From NCBI RefSeq assembly GCF_014203025.1, contig NZ_JACHID010000002.1, positions 1-64,000 of the forward strand: DNA of 64,000 nt. Direction: 5' to 3'. The notes under the pieces are model-generated. The model had not been told where the DNA came from and did not search any database. It saw only the letters and a program-made list of their open reading frames with translations. This document shows positions 37,273 through 47,182 of the stretch, piece after piece. The DNA is from Desulfurispira natronophila. GTDB lineage: Bacteria > Chrysiogenota > Chrysiogenetes > Chrysiogenales > Chrysiogenaceae. The position numbers were made by a program, and so were the translations under genes. Each line of letters starts with the position of its first letter. The first letter of the stretch is position 1.

Positions 37273-38286
37273 ATGTTCCTGGATCACTTAACCCTCAAGG
37301 TGCAGGGGGGCAAAGGCGGCGATGGCTGCATGAGCTTTTTGCGGGAAAAATATGTTCCCCTGGGCGGCCCTAATGGTGGAAATGGCGGTAAGGGCGGTGA
37401 TGTTGTCATACAGGCCGATGAGCGCTATCAGACCCTTCATGACTTTGGCTATCAGCGACATTACCGGGCCAAGCGGGGTCAGCATGGGCGTGGTTCCAAC
37501 ATGACGGGCCGCTCCGGAGAAAGTACTATTCTTTACGCTCCTCCTGGCACCATAGTGCGTGATGCTGTCAGTGGTGAAGTACTGGCGGATCTTGTGGAGG
37601 CGGGACAGCAAGTGGTGGTAGCAGCGGGCGGTCGCGGGGGGCGTGGCAATGCGGCCTTTGCAACTCCTGCCAACAAAGCACCTCGTCGCGCTGATCCTGG
37701 TCAAGAGGGCGAATACCGGGAAATCGAAATGGAGCTGAAGCTATTGGCAGACGTAGGGTTGGCTGGGCTGCCCAATGCGGGTAAATCCACATTGATTTCC
37801 ACTATTTCAGCGGCACGTCCCAAGGTTGCTGACTATCCATTTACCACCCTGGTTCCCAATCTGGGTGTAGTCAAGGTAACAGACTTTCAGTCGTTTGTGG
37901 TTGCCGATATTCCAGGCCTTATCAGTGGTGCGTCAGATGGGGCCGGGCTGGGGCACCAGTTTCTGCGTCATATAGAGCGCACCAGCGTAATTGCTCAGCT
38001 GGTGGACTTGGCCTCACCGGAATATACCGTCGAGGAGGCTTTCTCCATTATTGATGGCGAGTTGCGGGCCTATGGTGATGATCTGGTCCGCAAGCAGCGA
38101 ATATTGGTGGGCACCAAACTGGATAGCGCTCAGGACCAGGAAGCGGTGGAGAAACTGCAATGTATTGCAGATCAAAAGGGATTTGACTTAATTTTCATTT
38201 CCAGTATAACTGGCGAAAATCTTCAAGCCCTTGTACGCAAACTCTGGGAAGCCGTACAGGAAGATCGGGGTTATCATGATTCCTGA
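37273..38286 (+). CDS. obgE: Obg-family GTPase
   Basis: A 337-residue ribosome-assembly GTPase. The glycine-rich Obg fold (about 1-158, KVQGGKGGDGCMSF, GGPNGGNGGKGGD, AAGGRGGRGNAAFATP) precedes the G domain. G1 is GLPNAGKST (165-173), G3 DIPGLI, and the switch region DYPFTTLVPNLG is typical. G4 reads TKLD (281-284) instead of the usual NKxD; G5 is SSITGE. No C-terminal acidic extension is present. Start 37273 has AAGGGGAGAT. It overlaps rsfS by 11 bases. Confidence 0.95.
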   Translation: MFLDHLTLKVQGGKGGDGCMSFLREKYVPLGGPNGGNGGKGGDVVIQADERYQTLHDFGYQRHYRAKRGQHGRGSNMTGRSGESTILYAPPGTIVRDAVSGEVLADLVEAGQQVVVAAGGRGGRGNAAFATPANKAPRRADPGQEGEYREIEMELKLLADVGLAGLPNAGKSTLISTISAARPKVADYPFTTLVPNLGVVKVTDFQSFVVADIPGLISGASDGAGLGHQFLRHIERTSVIAQLVDLASPEYTVEEAFSIIDGELRAYGDDLVRKQRILVGTKLDSAQDQEAVEKLQCIADQKGFDLIFISSITGENLQALVRKLWEAVQEDRGYHDS

Positions 38287-38674
38287 AGCACTGTTGCAGC
38301 GCATAAGCCAGTTGGCTGACGAAAAACACGCCACCCACCCCAGGGCTCTTGATTTGGCTGCAGTTTCTAGTTTTGCTGATTACTTTTTTATCTGTACTGC
38401 TGAGTCTACCCGTCAGGCCCAAGCCATTGCCGACCACATAACCGAGACTATCAAAAAAGAGACTGGTCGTAGACCACTGGGTCAGGAAGGTTATCAGGCG
38501 GGTGAGTGGATACTCGTAGATCTTGACGAGGTTATTGTTCACATATTTACCCCACAGTTGCGCGAGTACTACCGTATTGAAGCGCTGTGGGAGGAAGCGG
38601 CTGAGGTTGAGCTTGAAATACCGCATTATCAGCGTGGGCAAAGTACGCAATCGCCACTTTCAGACGCTGATTGA
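38276..38674 (+). CDS. rsfS: Ribosomal silencing factor RsfS
   Basis: A 132-residue RsfS/DUF143 protein. DLAAVSSFADYFFICTAESTRQAQAIAD, GYQAGEWILVDLDEVIVHIF and REYYRIEALW are the family signatures. It binds L14 and blocks subunit joining in starvation. ATG 38276 overlaps the end of obgE. The last 62 bases also encode the start of rlmH in another frame. Confidence 0.94.
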   Translation: MIPEALLQRISQLADEKHATHPRALDLAAVSSFADYFFICTAESTRQAQAIADHITETIKKETGRRPLGQEGYQAGEWILVDLDEVIVHIFTPQLREYYRIEALWEEAAEVELEIPHYQRGQSTQSPLSDAD

Positions 38675-39083
38675 CGATTTTGAAAGCCGCATCGCCCGCT
38701 TGGTTCCCTTTGAATCCCTGCAGGTAGCAGATGAGAAGATTCGTGAATCATCACCTCCCTCTCGCATTCGCGAGCAGGAGTCCCAACGGGTTCTGGAGCG
38801 TATTCCTGCCGACAGTGGAGTAGTGGCTCTGGATGAAGGTGGCCAGCAAATGAGCTCCGTCGCTCTTGCTCGGTGGCTTCAAAAACAAGAGCCACGTTGG
38901 CGCAGCATCACTTTTTGCGTCGGTGGCGCATTAGGCCACGGTGAGTGCTTGCAGCAGCGGGCCGATACCACTCTTTCCTTGTCATTACTGACTTTTAATC
39001 ATCACCTGGCTCGCCTGGTGACTGTTGAGCAGATATATCGGGCCCTCAGTATTCAACGGGGCCTGCCCTATCACAATGAGTAG
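38613..39083 (+). CDS. rlmH: 23S rRNA pseudouridine-1915 N3-methyltransferase
   Basis: A 156-residue SPOUT methyltransferase. It starts at TTG 38613 (KYRIISVGKV follows) with GAGG about six bases upstream, inside rsfS. A second TTG at 38607 is possible. No ATG fits: the next Met is deep in the protein. FCVGGALGHGEC and SLSLLTFNHHLARLVTVEQIYRA form the trefoil-knot SAM site. Length matches E. coli RlmH (155). Confidence 0.93.
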   Translation: MKYRIISVGKVRNRHFQTLIDDFESRIARLVPFESLQVADEKIRESSPPSRIREQESQRVLERIPADSGVVALDEGGQQMSSVALARWLQKQEPRWRSITFCVGGALGHGECLQQRADTTLSLSLLTFNHHLARLVTVEQIYRALSIQRGLPYHNE

Positions 39084-39096
39084 ATCGGAGGAGTCT

Positions 39097-39456
39097 ATGG
39101 GTATTGACCTTGAACAAGCCAAACAAAAACTGCTGCAGATGAAGCGTGAAACAGCAGAAGCTATTCGGCAGCGCAGCGAGCAAAGCAATGAGTTGGGCCG
39201 TGATGGTGCTCAGGACAGTGCTGATGAAGCGAGCAACGATTATCTGCGCAATATAATGATAGAGATGAACGATCGTGACGCCAGGCGTTTGCGTCTGATT
39301 GACCTTGCCTTGGAGCGTATTGAGAAGGGGACCTACGAAATCTGTATGGAGTGTGGTGATGACATAGCCCCACAGCGCCTTGATTATCGTCCTTTTGCAC
39401 GCTATTGCCGCGACTGCAAGGAGGAACTGGAGCAGTCCAGGGAAGTGGATGACTGA
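39097..39456 (+). CDS. DksA/TraR family zinc-finger transcription factor
   Basis: A 119-residue DksA-like protein. The acidic tip motif DSADEA (D-x-x-D-x-A) lies between two helices, as needed for action in the RNA polymerase secondary channel. The C4 zinc finger is CMECGDD...YCRDCK. It is shorter than E. coli DksA (151) and lacks its extended N-terminus. ATG 39097 has GGAGGAG. Its stop shares a base with the start of gpmI. DksA works with ppGpp on stable-RNA and amino-acid promoters. It is well placed next to ribosome-assembly genes. Confidence 0.88.
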   Translation: MGIDLEQAKQKLLQMKRETAEAIRQRSEQSNELGRDGAQDSADEASNDYLRNIMIEMNDRDARRLRLIDLALERIEKGTYEICMECGDDIAPQRLDYRPFARYCRDCKEELEQSREVDD

Positions 39457-40973
39457 TGCCTGCACCTTGTGCTCTGGTTATTCTTGACGGTCTTGGTCAT
39501 CGGTCTGATGTTCGAGGGAATGCGGTGGCAGCAGCCAGGATGCCATTTTTTAAAGGCTTGTTGGCGAACTCTCCCCATGGTCTTTTGCAAGCCAGTGGTG
39601 AAGCCGTAGGTTTGCCGCCGGGACAAATGGGCAACTCCGAGGTGGGGCATCTCAACCTGGGAGCGGGTCGAGTCGTTTACCAGGAGTTGGTGCGTATCAG
39701 CCTGGCTCTGCGGGAAGGAACCATTGCCCAGAATGCTCCCGTTAATGCCTTTCTTGCCCAGGTACAGCAGCAGTCGGGCATCTTGCACTTTGTCGGACTG
39801 CTCTCAGATGGCGGTGTGCACTCCCACATGGAACACCTGTTTGGGTTGATAGACTATGCTCGCAGTCAAGGGGTCAAGCAGATCGCCGTGCATGCTATTC
39901 TCGATGGGCGTGACACCTCCCCCTCCAGTGGGGTATCGTATCTGAAGCAGTTTCAACGATTTGCCGCTGACCGCCCAGGAGTTGAACTTGCTTCTGTGGT
40001 GGGGCGTTTTTACGCTATGGATCGGGATAAACGTTGGGAACGGCTGGAACAGGCGTACCAACTCTTCACGGCAGGAGAGGGGCAGGTGACCAGTGCTCCT
40101 TTGCAGCAGGTAGAGGAGGCATATGGACGTGGTATTACCGACGAATTTATGGTGCCTATAAAAGTCACGGATACGCCGATTATGAATGCGGGGGACAGCG
40201 TCTTTTGCTTTAACTTCCGTGCCGATCGGGCTCGTCAGCTTACTCAAGCCCTGGCCCTGGATCATGAGTTGCCCTTCGATGCTCCGGTTAAGCTCCCACG
40301 CTACCTTTGCTTGACGGAATATGCCGAAGAGTACTCGCTTCCTTGCGCCTTTACCTCTGAGCCTTTGCCGGACTTGCTTGGAGAAGTCGTTTCGCGCCGC
40401 GGCTTGCGTCAACTGCGTATAGCTGAAACAGAAAAATATGCTCACGTCACCTTTTTCTTTAATGGAGGTGAGGAGCGACAATTCGAGGGTGAGGATCGGG
40501 AGCTCATCCCTTCTCCCCGAGATGTCCGAACCTATGACCTTAAACCCCAGATGAGTGCCGATGACGTGGCAGCGCGTCTGGTTGGGTGTCTGGAAACGGT
40601 GCCCTACGATTTGGTAGTACTTAATTTTGCCAATCCCGATATGGTGGGGCACTCGGGCGTATTTGAAGCTGCTGTGCAGGCATGTGAAGCAGTGGATCGT
40701 TCGCTACAGAAAGCTGTGGAAGCGCTGCGTCAACGCGGCTATCATGTTTTGATTACCGCTGATCACGGTAATGCGGAACAGATGGAGGACGAGCACGGTA
40801 ATCCTCACACGGCCCACACCACCAATCCTGTTCCTGTGGTTTTGCTTAGCGATGAGCCATGGCAACTGGCACCTGCCGGCAAGCTGGCAGATGTAGCCCC
40901 CACTTTGCTGCAGCTGTTGGACGTTCCAGTGCCGGACGCCATGAACGGAGTTTCGCTGGTGTCTCGCGCGTGA
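39456..40973 (+). CDS. gpmI: 2,3-bisphosphoglycerate-independent phosphoglycerate mutase
   Basis: A 505-residue Mn-dependent mutase of the alkaline phosphatase superfamily. ILDGLG at the N-terminus, the nucleophile Ser in QMGNSEVGHLNLGAGRVVYQ, HAILDGRDTSPSSG, FNFRADRARQL, FANPDMVGHSG and ITADHGNAEQM supply the metal ligands. It converts 3-phosphoglycerate to 2-phosphoglycerate. It joins the same run as gapA and pgk, though comF and a PAS protein lie between. Confidence 0.96.
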   Translation: MPAPCALVILDGLGHRSDVRGNAVAAARMPFFKGLLANSPHGLLQASGEAVGLPPGQMGNSEVGHLNLGAGRVVYQELVRISLALREGTIAQNAPVNAFLAQVQQQSGILHFVGLLSDGGVHSHMEHLFGLIDYARSQGVKQIAVHAILDGRDTSPSSGVSYLKQFQRFAADRPGVELASVVGRFYAMDRDKRWERLEQAYQLFTAGEGQVTSAPLQQVEEAYGRGITDEFMVPIKVTDTPIMNAGDSVFCFNFRADRARQLTQALALDHELPFDAPVKLPRYLCLTEYAEEYSLPCAFTSEPLPDLLGEVVSRRGLRQLRIAETEKYAHVTFFFNGGEERQFEGEDRELIPSPRDVRTYDLKPQMSADDVAARLVGCLETVPYDLVVLNFANPDMVGHSGVFEAAVQACEAVDRSLQKAVEALRQRGYHVLITADHGNAEQMEDEHGNPHTAHTTNPVPVVLLSDEPWQLAPAGKLADVAPTLLQLLDVPVPDAMNGVSLVSRA

Positions 40974-41611
40974 AGTTGCGGCCCTTGGTAGGACGGGCAC
41001 TGGATTTTGTCTATCCGCGCATCTGTCTTCACTGTGATCGTTCTATCCGCCAGGATTCTTTACTGCGTTTGTGCGCCAGTTGCCAGGGCTATATTGTGCC
41101 CGATATCCAACGTCAGCGGGGTGATGAACTGGAAATTACCAGTTTGTACCCCTATAATTCTCCTCTTTTTTCGCTTTTGAAAGCGTGGAAGTATGGGCGT
41201 GATCGCTTGGCGGGTCAACTGGTATTGAAATATTGGAAGGACGGCCTGGATTGTCTGCCCCAAAGTTACCTGGGAGGACGTACCACAGTAACCTGGGTGC
41301 CCATGTTTCCCCTTAAGCAAATTTATCGGGGCCGGCATACTGCACGGGACTTGGCACGATCAACCGGTGCCTCTCATGCAGCTTTGCTGCATCGCTGGTG
41401 GCCAGTACGTTCCCAGGCGGGAAAAAAGAGAAAAGATAGACTTCAAGCCAGCGCATTTGGTATAGTCCCAAGCGATAGAAAATGCCATGAGATACTGCTG
41501 GTAGACGATATTGTCACTACCGGCAGAACCCTCACCCTTTGTGCCGAAATACTGCAACCTATGTGTGAAGGGGATTTACGAGCTGTGACACTGTTGAGGG
41601 CTGACACATAA
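40970..41611 (+). CDS. ComF family phosphoribosyltransferase-like protein
   Basis: A 213-residue ComF/GntX-type protein. An N-terminal zinc-ribbon pair (CLHC, CASC) precedes a type I PRTase fold with the PRPP loop ILLVDDIVTTGRTL. ComF is needed for DNA uptake in naturally competent bacteria, but many homologues have unknown roles. The start is GTG 40970, overlapping the gpmI stop by GTGA. No other competence genes are nearby. Confidence 0.85.
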   Translation: MKLRPLVGRALDFVYPRICLHCDRSIRQDSLLRLCASCQGYIVPDIQRQRGDELEITSLYPYNSPLFSLLKAWKYGRDRLAGQLVLKYWKDGLDCLPQSYLGGRTTVTWVPMFPLKQIYRGRHTARDLARSTGASHAALLHRWWPVRSQAGKKRKDRLQASAFGIVPSDRKCHEILLVDDIVTTGRTLTLCAEILQPMCEGDLRAVTLLRADT

Positions 41612-43239
41612 TGAAGTACACTGTAAGTTCCATCGATGTGAAGTTTCTCGACTTCTTTGCACGGTCACTATTGCAGTCCCAGTGTTTCTACCAGATGATT
41701 GTGGGTATCGCCTCTCAGGAGTCATTTACTATCTTGCTGCGTGGCGCTGCCGATGAAGTAAAAGTTTACCAGCAAGCCATTCCCTACCGGGATAACCCTG
41801 TAAGTAAAGTCATTGCTGCGGTCAGGGATGATGGCAAGATGGCCGTTGAGTCGGCGATGCAGGAGGACAAGCCTTTCGAGCTTCTCTGCTTCCCTTTGCC
41901 TCAGTTTCACGAAAAGGCTTTTGTGCTTTTTGACAGCAAAGGTTTTAGTGATTGTTTCAGTGACGATACCCGAGACTACTTGCATGCCAAGACTCAAAGT
42001 GTAGCCAACCTGCGTTCGCAACTCACAGGAATTTTTGAATCCCATCAGTCGCAGATCAGTCGTTTGCGTAAAGAAGCGGCAACTCTCTATTTTAATTCCC
42101 AGGAAAACGAGAGCTCTTCATCAGTCTCTTCTGAGCGACTTGAAGAGGCAGAGACCTTGTTGGAGACGGTCAAGCAGAGTCGTAAAAAGCTTTATACTCT
42201 CTTTGATAATATCTCAGTCGGTCTGTGCTCGGTAGACCCATCTCGCCATATTGTCAACGCCAATAGCTATTTTTCTGATCGTATTGCTCATAAGCCTATC
42301 AGGGACCTGGTAGGTCAGGGAATAGATCCCTATATTGGTATCAAGGAAGACATGACGGCTATTAGTGAAGTTTTTGAAAGCGGTGAGGTTCGCTCTCTGG
42401 TGCTGGACGACATACCATCAGCCGGTAAGGAGAAGGTTTTTTCCGTTGAGTTGTTTCCCATCTATGAAAGCGAATCTATCATTGAGGTGGGTCTGCTCTT
42501 CAAAGATATCACTGAGCTGATGAAGACCCAGAAGACCTTCCGGGACTTTCAAAAGTTTACCCAGAAGAAGTTTCGGAATTTTGATGCCCTGCAGAAGGAG
42601 TACAACCTCCTTTCCGAGAAATACAAGGGGCTGTACAACCGCTATGTGACCACCACACGAGAGCTCCAGGAGATGAGCAAAAAGTACAAGCTGTTAGGTG
42701 CCAAGTACGACCAGTCAGTCGCACTGCTGGAAAAAGGCAGTCAGGGCTCGCTCATGAAGGAGCGGGTGGAAGAGCAAAAGAAGCGGCGTGAGCTGGTGCT
42801 TCTGCTTTCTCGTCAGAAGGACATGGTGGAGAACCTGCTCTTTGAGCGCACCGATGTGGCGCGTTCCTTTGGCGAAGGCTATCAGCGCTACCTGCATCAG
42901 GTTTCTGTCTTTATCAACCAGGTGGAAAACATGGCGGGCAAGTCCAACCTCAACTCTCCCCAGGTTGAGTCGCTGTTGGAGAAGACCAGCTCATTGCGGG
43001 AGCAGCTTGAGCGCTATACCCAGTTGATTGCTCCAGTTTTTGAGGTTATCAGTGATCTGCGCCGCCGCATCGAAGCATTCTCCCGTGATCTGGATCAGCT
43101 GGTCGAGAATACGAACCAGAGCGCACCGACAGCTAAAACACCCAGTGAGCATGAACCCATATCCCGTCCTTTGGGCCCAACCCAGGCTGCGCCTGGTGAG
43201 GGAAGTCCTGACGGTATACAGCTTTTTGTGCTTTCTTGA
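41611..43239 (+). CDS. PAS-domain, coiled-coil protein of unknown function
   Basis: I do not recognise the full-length family. The 542-residue cytosolic protein has a mixed N-terminal domain (1-150), a short helical linker, a single PAS domain (about 190-310, LFDNISVGLCSVDPSRHIVNAN, ending GLLFKDITELM) and then about 100 residues of coiled coil (EYNLLSEKYKGLYNRYVTTTREL..., LGAKYDQSVALLEKG). A second helical region follows (440-505), and then a Pro/Ser/Thr-rich tail. No kinase, GGDEF, EAL, HD, output helix-turn-helix or transmembrane segment is visible. It is coupled to comF (TAATG) and lies 80 bases before gapA, suggesting a role tied to central metabolism or growth control. Confidence 0.75.
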   Translation: MKYTVSSIDVKFLDFFARSLLQSQCFYQMIVGIASQESFTILLRGAADEVKVYQQAIPYRDNPVSKVIAAVRDDGKMAVESAMQEDKPFELLCFPLPQFHEKAFVLFDSKGFSDCFSDDTRDYLHAKTQSVANLRSQLTGIFESHQSQISRLRKEAATLYFNSQENESSSSVSSERLEEAETLLETVKQSRKKLYTLFDNISVGLCSVDPSRHIVNANSYFSDRIAHKPIRDLVGQGIDPYIGIKEDMTAISEVFESGEVRSLVLDDIPSAGKEKVFSVELFPIYESESIIEVGLLFKDITELMKTQKTFRDFQKFTQKKFRNFDALQKEYNLLSEKYKGLYNRYVTTTRELQEMSKKYKLLGAKYDQSVALLEKGSQGSLMKERVEEQKKRRELVLLLSRQKDMVENLLFERTDVARSFGEGYQRYLHQVSVFINQVENMAGKSNLNSPQVESLLEKTSSLREQLERYTQLIAPVFEVISDLRRRIEAFSRDLDQLVENTNQSAPTAKTPSEHEPISRPLGPTQAAPGEGSPDGIQLFVLS

Positions 43240-43268
43240 TATAGTGAGGTTTGCCGTTTTTGTTGTGA

Positions 43269-44315
<1,047 letters not shown>

Positions 44316-44324
44316 GGTGGTGGT

Positions 44325-45512
44325 ATGATCAAAAAGAGCGTGCGGGACGTGAATCTGGCGGCGCAGCGTGTCTTTGTGCGGGTCGACTTTAATGTGCCTA
44401 TTCGCGATGGAGTCGTAGAGGATACCACTCGCATAGAGGCTGCGGTAGAAACCATCGAACATATCAGCGCACAGGGAGGCCGGGTTATTCTGGCCTCCCA
44501 TATGGGCCGCCCCAAGGGGAAAGTCAATCCCGACATGTCGCTGCGTCCGGCAGCCGCGGTGCTGGGGTCACTGCTGGGCAAGTCGGTCAAGTTTGTGGAC
44601 GACTGTGTGGGAGAAGTGGTCAGCCGTGCCGTGGATGCTATGGCCGATGGCGACATCATTTTGCTGGAAAATACCCGCTTCTATCCCGGCGAGGAGGCCA
44701 ATGATCCGGAGTTTGCCCGCAAGCTGGCTGTCAACGCTGATGTTTTTGTTTGCGATGCCTTTGGCTCTGCCCACCGTGCCCACGCTTCCACAGAGGGCAT
44801 AACCGCACATGTTCAGGAGAGCGTGGCTGGGTTTTTGCTGGAGCGAGAACTTGAGTATCTCAGCACTCGCATACAGGAAGCCAAACGACCCTTTGTAGCT
44901 ATTCTTGGAGGAGCAAAGGTGTCCGACAAGATTCCTGTAATAAAAAATCTTTTTGACAAGGTGGATGCTATCCTCATTGGAGGGGCAATGGCGTATACTT
45001 TTCTGGCAGCTAAAGGAATTGCCACTGGGCTATCCTTTGTGGAAAAGGAAATGGTGGACAGCACCGCCGAACTGCTGGAAGAGTCCCGCAGACGTGGGGT
45101 CACGATTCACCTTCCACTGGATCATATCGCCGGAAAAGAGTTTTCCGAGGTGACAGACAAAATCACAACTGAGAGTGAGCTGATCAGGGATGGTTATATG
45201 GGGCTGGATATAGGCCCCCGTACTATAGCCCACTATTCAGAGGTAATTGACCACGCCAAAACGGTTCTTTGGAACGGCCCTATGGGCGTTTTTGAGTGGA
45301 AAAGTTTTTCCGAGGGCACCTACGCTGTTGCAGCGGCGCTGGCCAACAACCGCGAGGCCATAACTATTGTTGGTGGAGGAGACAGCGTCAGTGCCATTCA
45401 AAAAAGTGGCTACGCCGATCGGGTCTCCCATATTTCCACCGGTGGCGGAGCCAGTCTTGAGCTGTTGAGCGGCATCCAGTTGCCTGGCATTGCATGCCTT
45501 GCAAATAAATAA
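44325..45512 (+). CDS. pgk: Phosphoglycerate kinase
   Basis: A 395-residue PGK with VFVRVDFNVPI at the N-terminus, SHMGRPKG, ENTRFYPGEEAND, DAFGSAHRAHAST, ILGGAKVSDKI and the nucleotide-binding GGGDSVSAI and STGGGASLELL. It is not fused to tpiA as in some delta-type genomes, and no tpiA follows. It is in operon with gapA. Confidence 0.97.
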   Translation: MIKKSVRDVNLAAQRVFVRVDFNVPIRDGVVEDTTRIEAAVETIEHISAQGGRVILASHMGRPKGKVNPDMSLRPAAAVLGSLLGKSVKFVDDCVGEVVSRAVDAMADGDIILLENTRFYPGEEANDPEFARKLAVNADVFVCDAFGSAHRAHASTEGITAHVQESVAGFLLERELEYLSTRIQEAKRPFVAILGGAKVSDKIPVIKNLFDKVDAILIGGAMAYTFLAAKGIATGLSFVEKEMVDSTAELLEESRRRGVTIHLPLDHIAGKEFSEVTDKITTESELIRDGYMGLDIGPRTIAHYSEVIDHAKTVLWNGPMGVFEWKSFSEGTYAVAAALANNREAITIVGGGDSVSAIQKSGYADRVSHISTGGGASLELLSGIQLPGIACLANK

Positions 45513-45523
45513 GTTAGCGGTAC

Positions 45524-45552
45524 TTGACTGGATTGTATACAAATGGTAAGTT
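45524..45552 (+). promoter_or_regulatory. Putative promoter of the ATP synthase cluster
   Basis: TTGACT (45524-45529) and TAAGTT (45547-45552) with a 17-base spacer, 77 bases before the GTG of the b' gene. The -10 is only a partial match. Confidence 0.45.
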
Positions 45553-45563
45553 ACGGCGTTTTA

Positions 45564-45611
45564 TTTTTTGGGGTTGGTTCGGGCCCACTGGGTGACCGAA
45601 TACCAAAAAAA
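45564..45611 (+). repeat. Long hairpin in the atp leader
   Basis: TTTTTTGG-type bases (45564-45571) can pair with CCAAAAAA (45603-45610), enclosing TTCGG/CCGAA and CCCA/TGGG stems. It has no T-run after it. It ends a few bases before the AAGGGG ribosome site at about 45616-45621, so it could influence translation or stability. Confidence 0.4.
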
Positions 45612-45628
45612 CGTGTAAGGGGTTTATT

Positions 45629-46054
45629 GTGATTGAATTAAATGTGACATTCTTTATTCAGCTGGCGAATTTCCTCGTCTTTATGGTTCTGCTGAATCAC
45701 ATCCTCATCAAACCGATGGTGTCGATGCTTGATAAGCGCCGTAAGGCCATTGCTGATTCAGCTGATGAGGTGCAGAGTACCGAGGATTTGGTAGCTCGCA
45801 AGAAAGCTGAGTACGAAGAAGCTCTGGCTCAGGCTCGTAAGGAAGCTCGGGACTTTGCTGAAGTGGAACGGCAGGAAGCACTGGATGCTCAGGAGAAAAT
45901 TCTGCAGGAAGCGCGGCGCGAGTCAGAGGCAATTCTCAAGAGTGGGCAGCAGGCAATGGATGAGCAGCTGCAGCAGGCTCGCCAGCAGTTATCTCAGCAA
46001 ACGAGCACTTTGGCGGCATCCATAACCCAAAAAATTCTGGGGAGGGCTTCCTGA
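45629..46054 (+). CDS. ATP synthase F0 subunit b'
   Basis: A 141-residue stator subunit with one N-terminal transmembrane helix (FFIQLANFLVFMVLLNHILIKP) and a long charged coiled coil. It is the short b-type partner (b', AtpF2/AtpX-like), preceding the longer b gene. The start is GTG 45629 after AAGGGG. The stop overlaps the b start by one base (TGATG). Confidence 0.9.
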   Translation: MIELNVTFFIQLANFLVFMVLLNHILIKPMVSMLDKRRKAIADSADEVQSTEDLVARKKAEYEEALAQARKEARDFAEVERQEALDAQEKILQEARRESEAILKSGQQAMDEQLQQARQQLSQQTSTLAASITQKILGRAS

Positions 46055-46626
46055 TGCGCACGCTTGTTTGTACGGCAACACTTATGGCAGCTCTGGCCCT
46101 CATGGCCCTGTTTCCTGCAGCAGCTTTGGCTGCAGAGGAGTATGTTCCCACACTGTCCTCTCTTATCCCCAAGGCAATCAATTTTATTATCCTCTTTGCT
46201 ATTCTTTACTTTGTTCTCAAGAAATATGTTATCGATTTTTTTAAGGGCCGCAGCGAGCGTATTGAGCAAGAGCTGAGTGCGGCTCGGCTGGCGCAGGAAG
46301 AGGCTCAACGCAAAGCAGCAGAGTACGAGGAGAAGTATCGCACCGTTGCTGACGAGCTGAGTCAGCTTAAGGAGAATATGAAAGCCGCAGCCCTTGACGA
46401 AAAGGAAAAAATTCTCAACGAATCCAAGGAGATTGCGGACAAAATGGTGGCTAATGCCAAGTCGGTGATCGAAATCGAATTTGCGAAAGCCAGGTCAGAT
46501 ATTCATGCTACTCTCGTGCAGGACTCCTTGGCGGAGGCTGAACAGAAGCTTAAAAGCGAAATCAGCGACGCAGATAACGAGGAGCTGGTGAGCGAGTACG
46601 TTTCGGGGTTAAGGAGGATGAAGTGA
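46054..46626 (+). CDS. atpF: ATP synthase F0 subunit b
   Basis: A 190-residue b subunit with an N-terminal signal-like segment (MRTLVCTATLMAALALMALF, AALA) before the membrane helix (INFIILFAILYFVLKKYV). A charged coiled coil follows. Such a cleavable leader on b is known in other groups with b/b' pairs. It overlaps atpH by four bases. Confidence 0.92.
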   Translation: MRTLVCTATLMAALALMALFPAAALAAEEYVPTLSSLIPKAINFIILFAILYFVLKKYVIDFFKGRSERIEQELSAARLAQEEAQRKAAEYEEKYRTVADELSQLKENMKAAALDEKEKILNESKEIADKMVANAKSVIEIEFAKARSDIHATLVQDSLAEAEQKLKSEISDADNEELVSEYVSGLRRMK

Positions 46627-47159
46627 GTGAAGCAGTAGTGGCGCGTCGTTATGCGCAGGCCATTTATGATCTGCTCAAGGAGGGAGAGGCTACTGATGTC
46701 TTTGTAGGTGAAGTAGCCGCATATGCCAGGGAAATATCCGCTACACCTGAATTGGCCAATTTCTTTTTTAACCCAACGGTTCAAAAGGACTACAAGATTC
46801 GGGCAATCAAGGAAAGCACCACCGGCATGAACCCACACTGCACTAGTTTTTTGGCACTGCTGGCCCGCAAGGGTCGTTTGAGCATAATAGACAGCATCAT
46901 TGAGGCATATGAGGCTATTTACAACAATGATCGCAATCGCGTTGTGGCCAATGTCAGCAGTGCGTTTAGTCTGGACAGTAAACAGGTTGAGGCGGTAAGG
47001 GAGACTCTGGCTCAGATTACTGGCAAGGAGATCGAGATACAGAGCGAAGTGGATGCAGAACTCATCGGTGGAGTTACTGCCCAAATTGGTTCTGTAGTGT
47101 ACGATGGCTCTGTGCGAGGACATCTGGAGAGAATGAAAGACAGCTTGGTACGAGCTTAA
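46623..47159 (+). CDS. atpH: ATP synthase F1 subunit delta
   Basis: A 178-residue delta subunit. ARRYAQAIYDLL near the N-terminus and the C-terminal DAELIGGVTAQIGSVVYDGSVRGHLERM segment are diagnostic. The start is GTG 46623 inside the atpF stop region (GTGA). It ties F1 alpha to the b/b' stalk. Confidence 0.95.
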   Translation: MSEAVVARRYAQAIYDLLKEGEATDVFVGEVAAYAREISATPELANFFFNPTVQKDYKIRAIKESTTGMNPHCTSFLALLARKGRLSIIDSIIEAYEAIYNNDRNRVVANVSSAFSLDSKQVEAVRETLAQITGKEIEIQSEVDAELIGGVTAQIGSVVYDGSVRGHLERMKDSLVRA

Positions 47160-47182
47160 AACAAATAGAGGTGACATGACTC

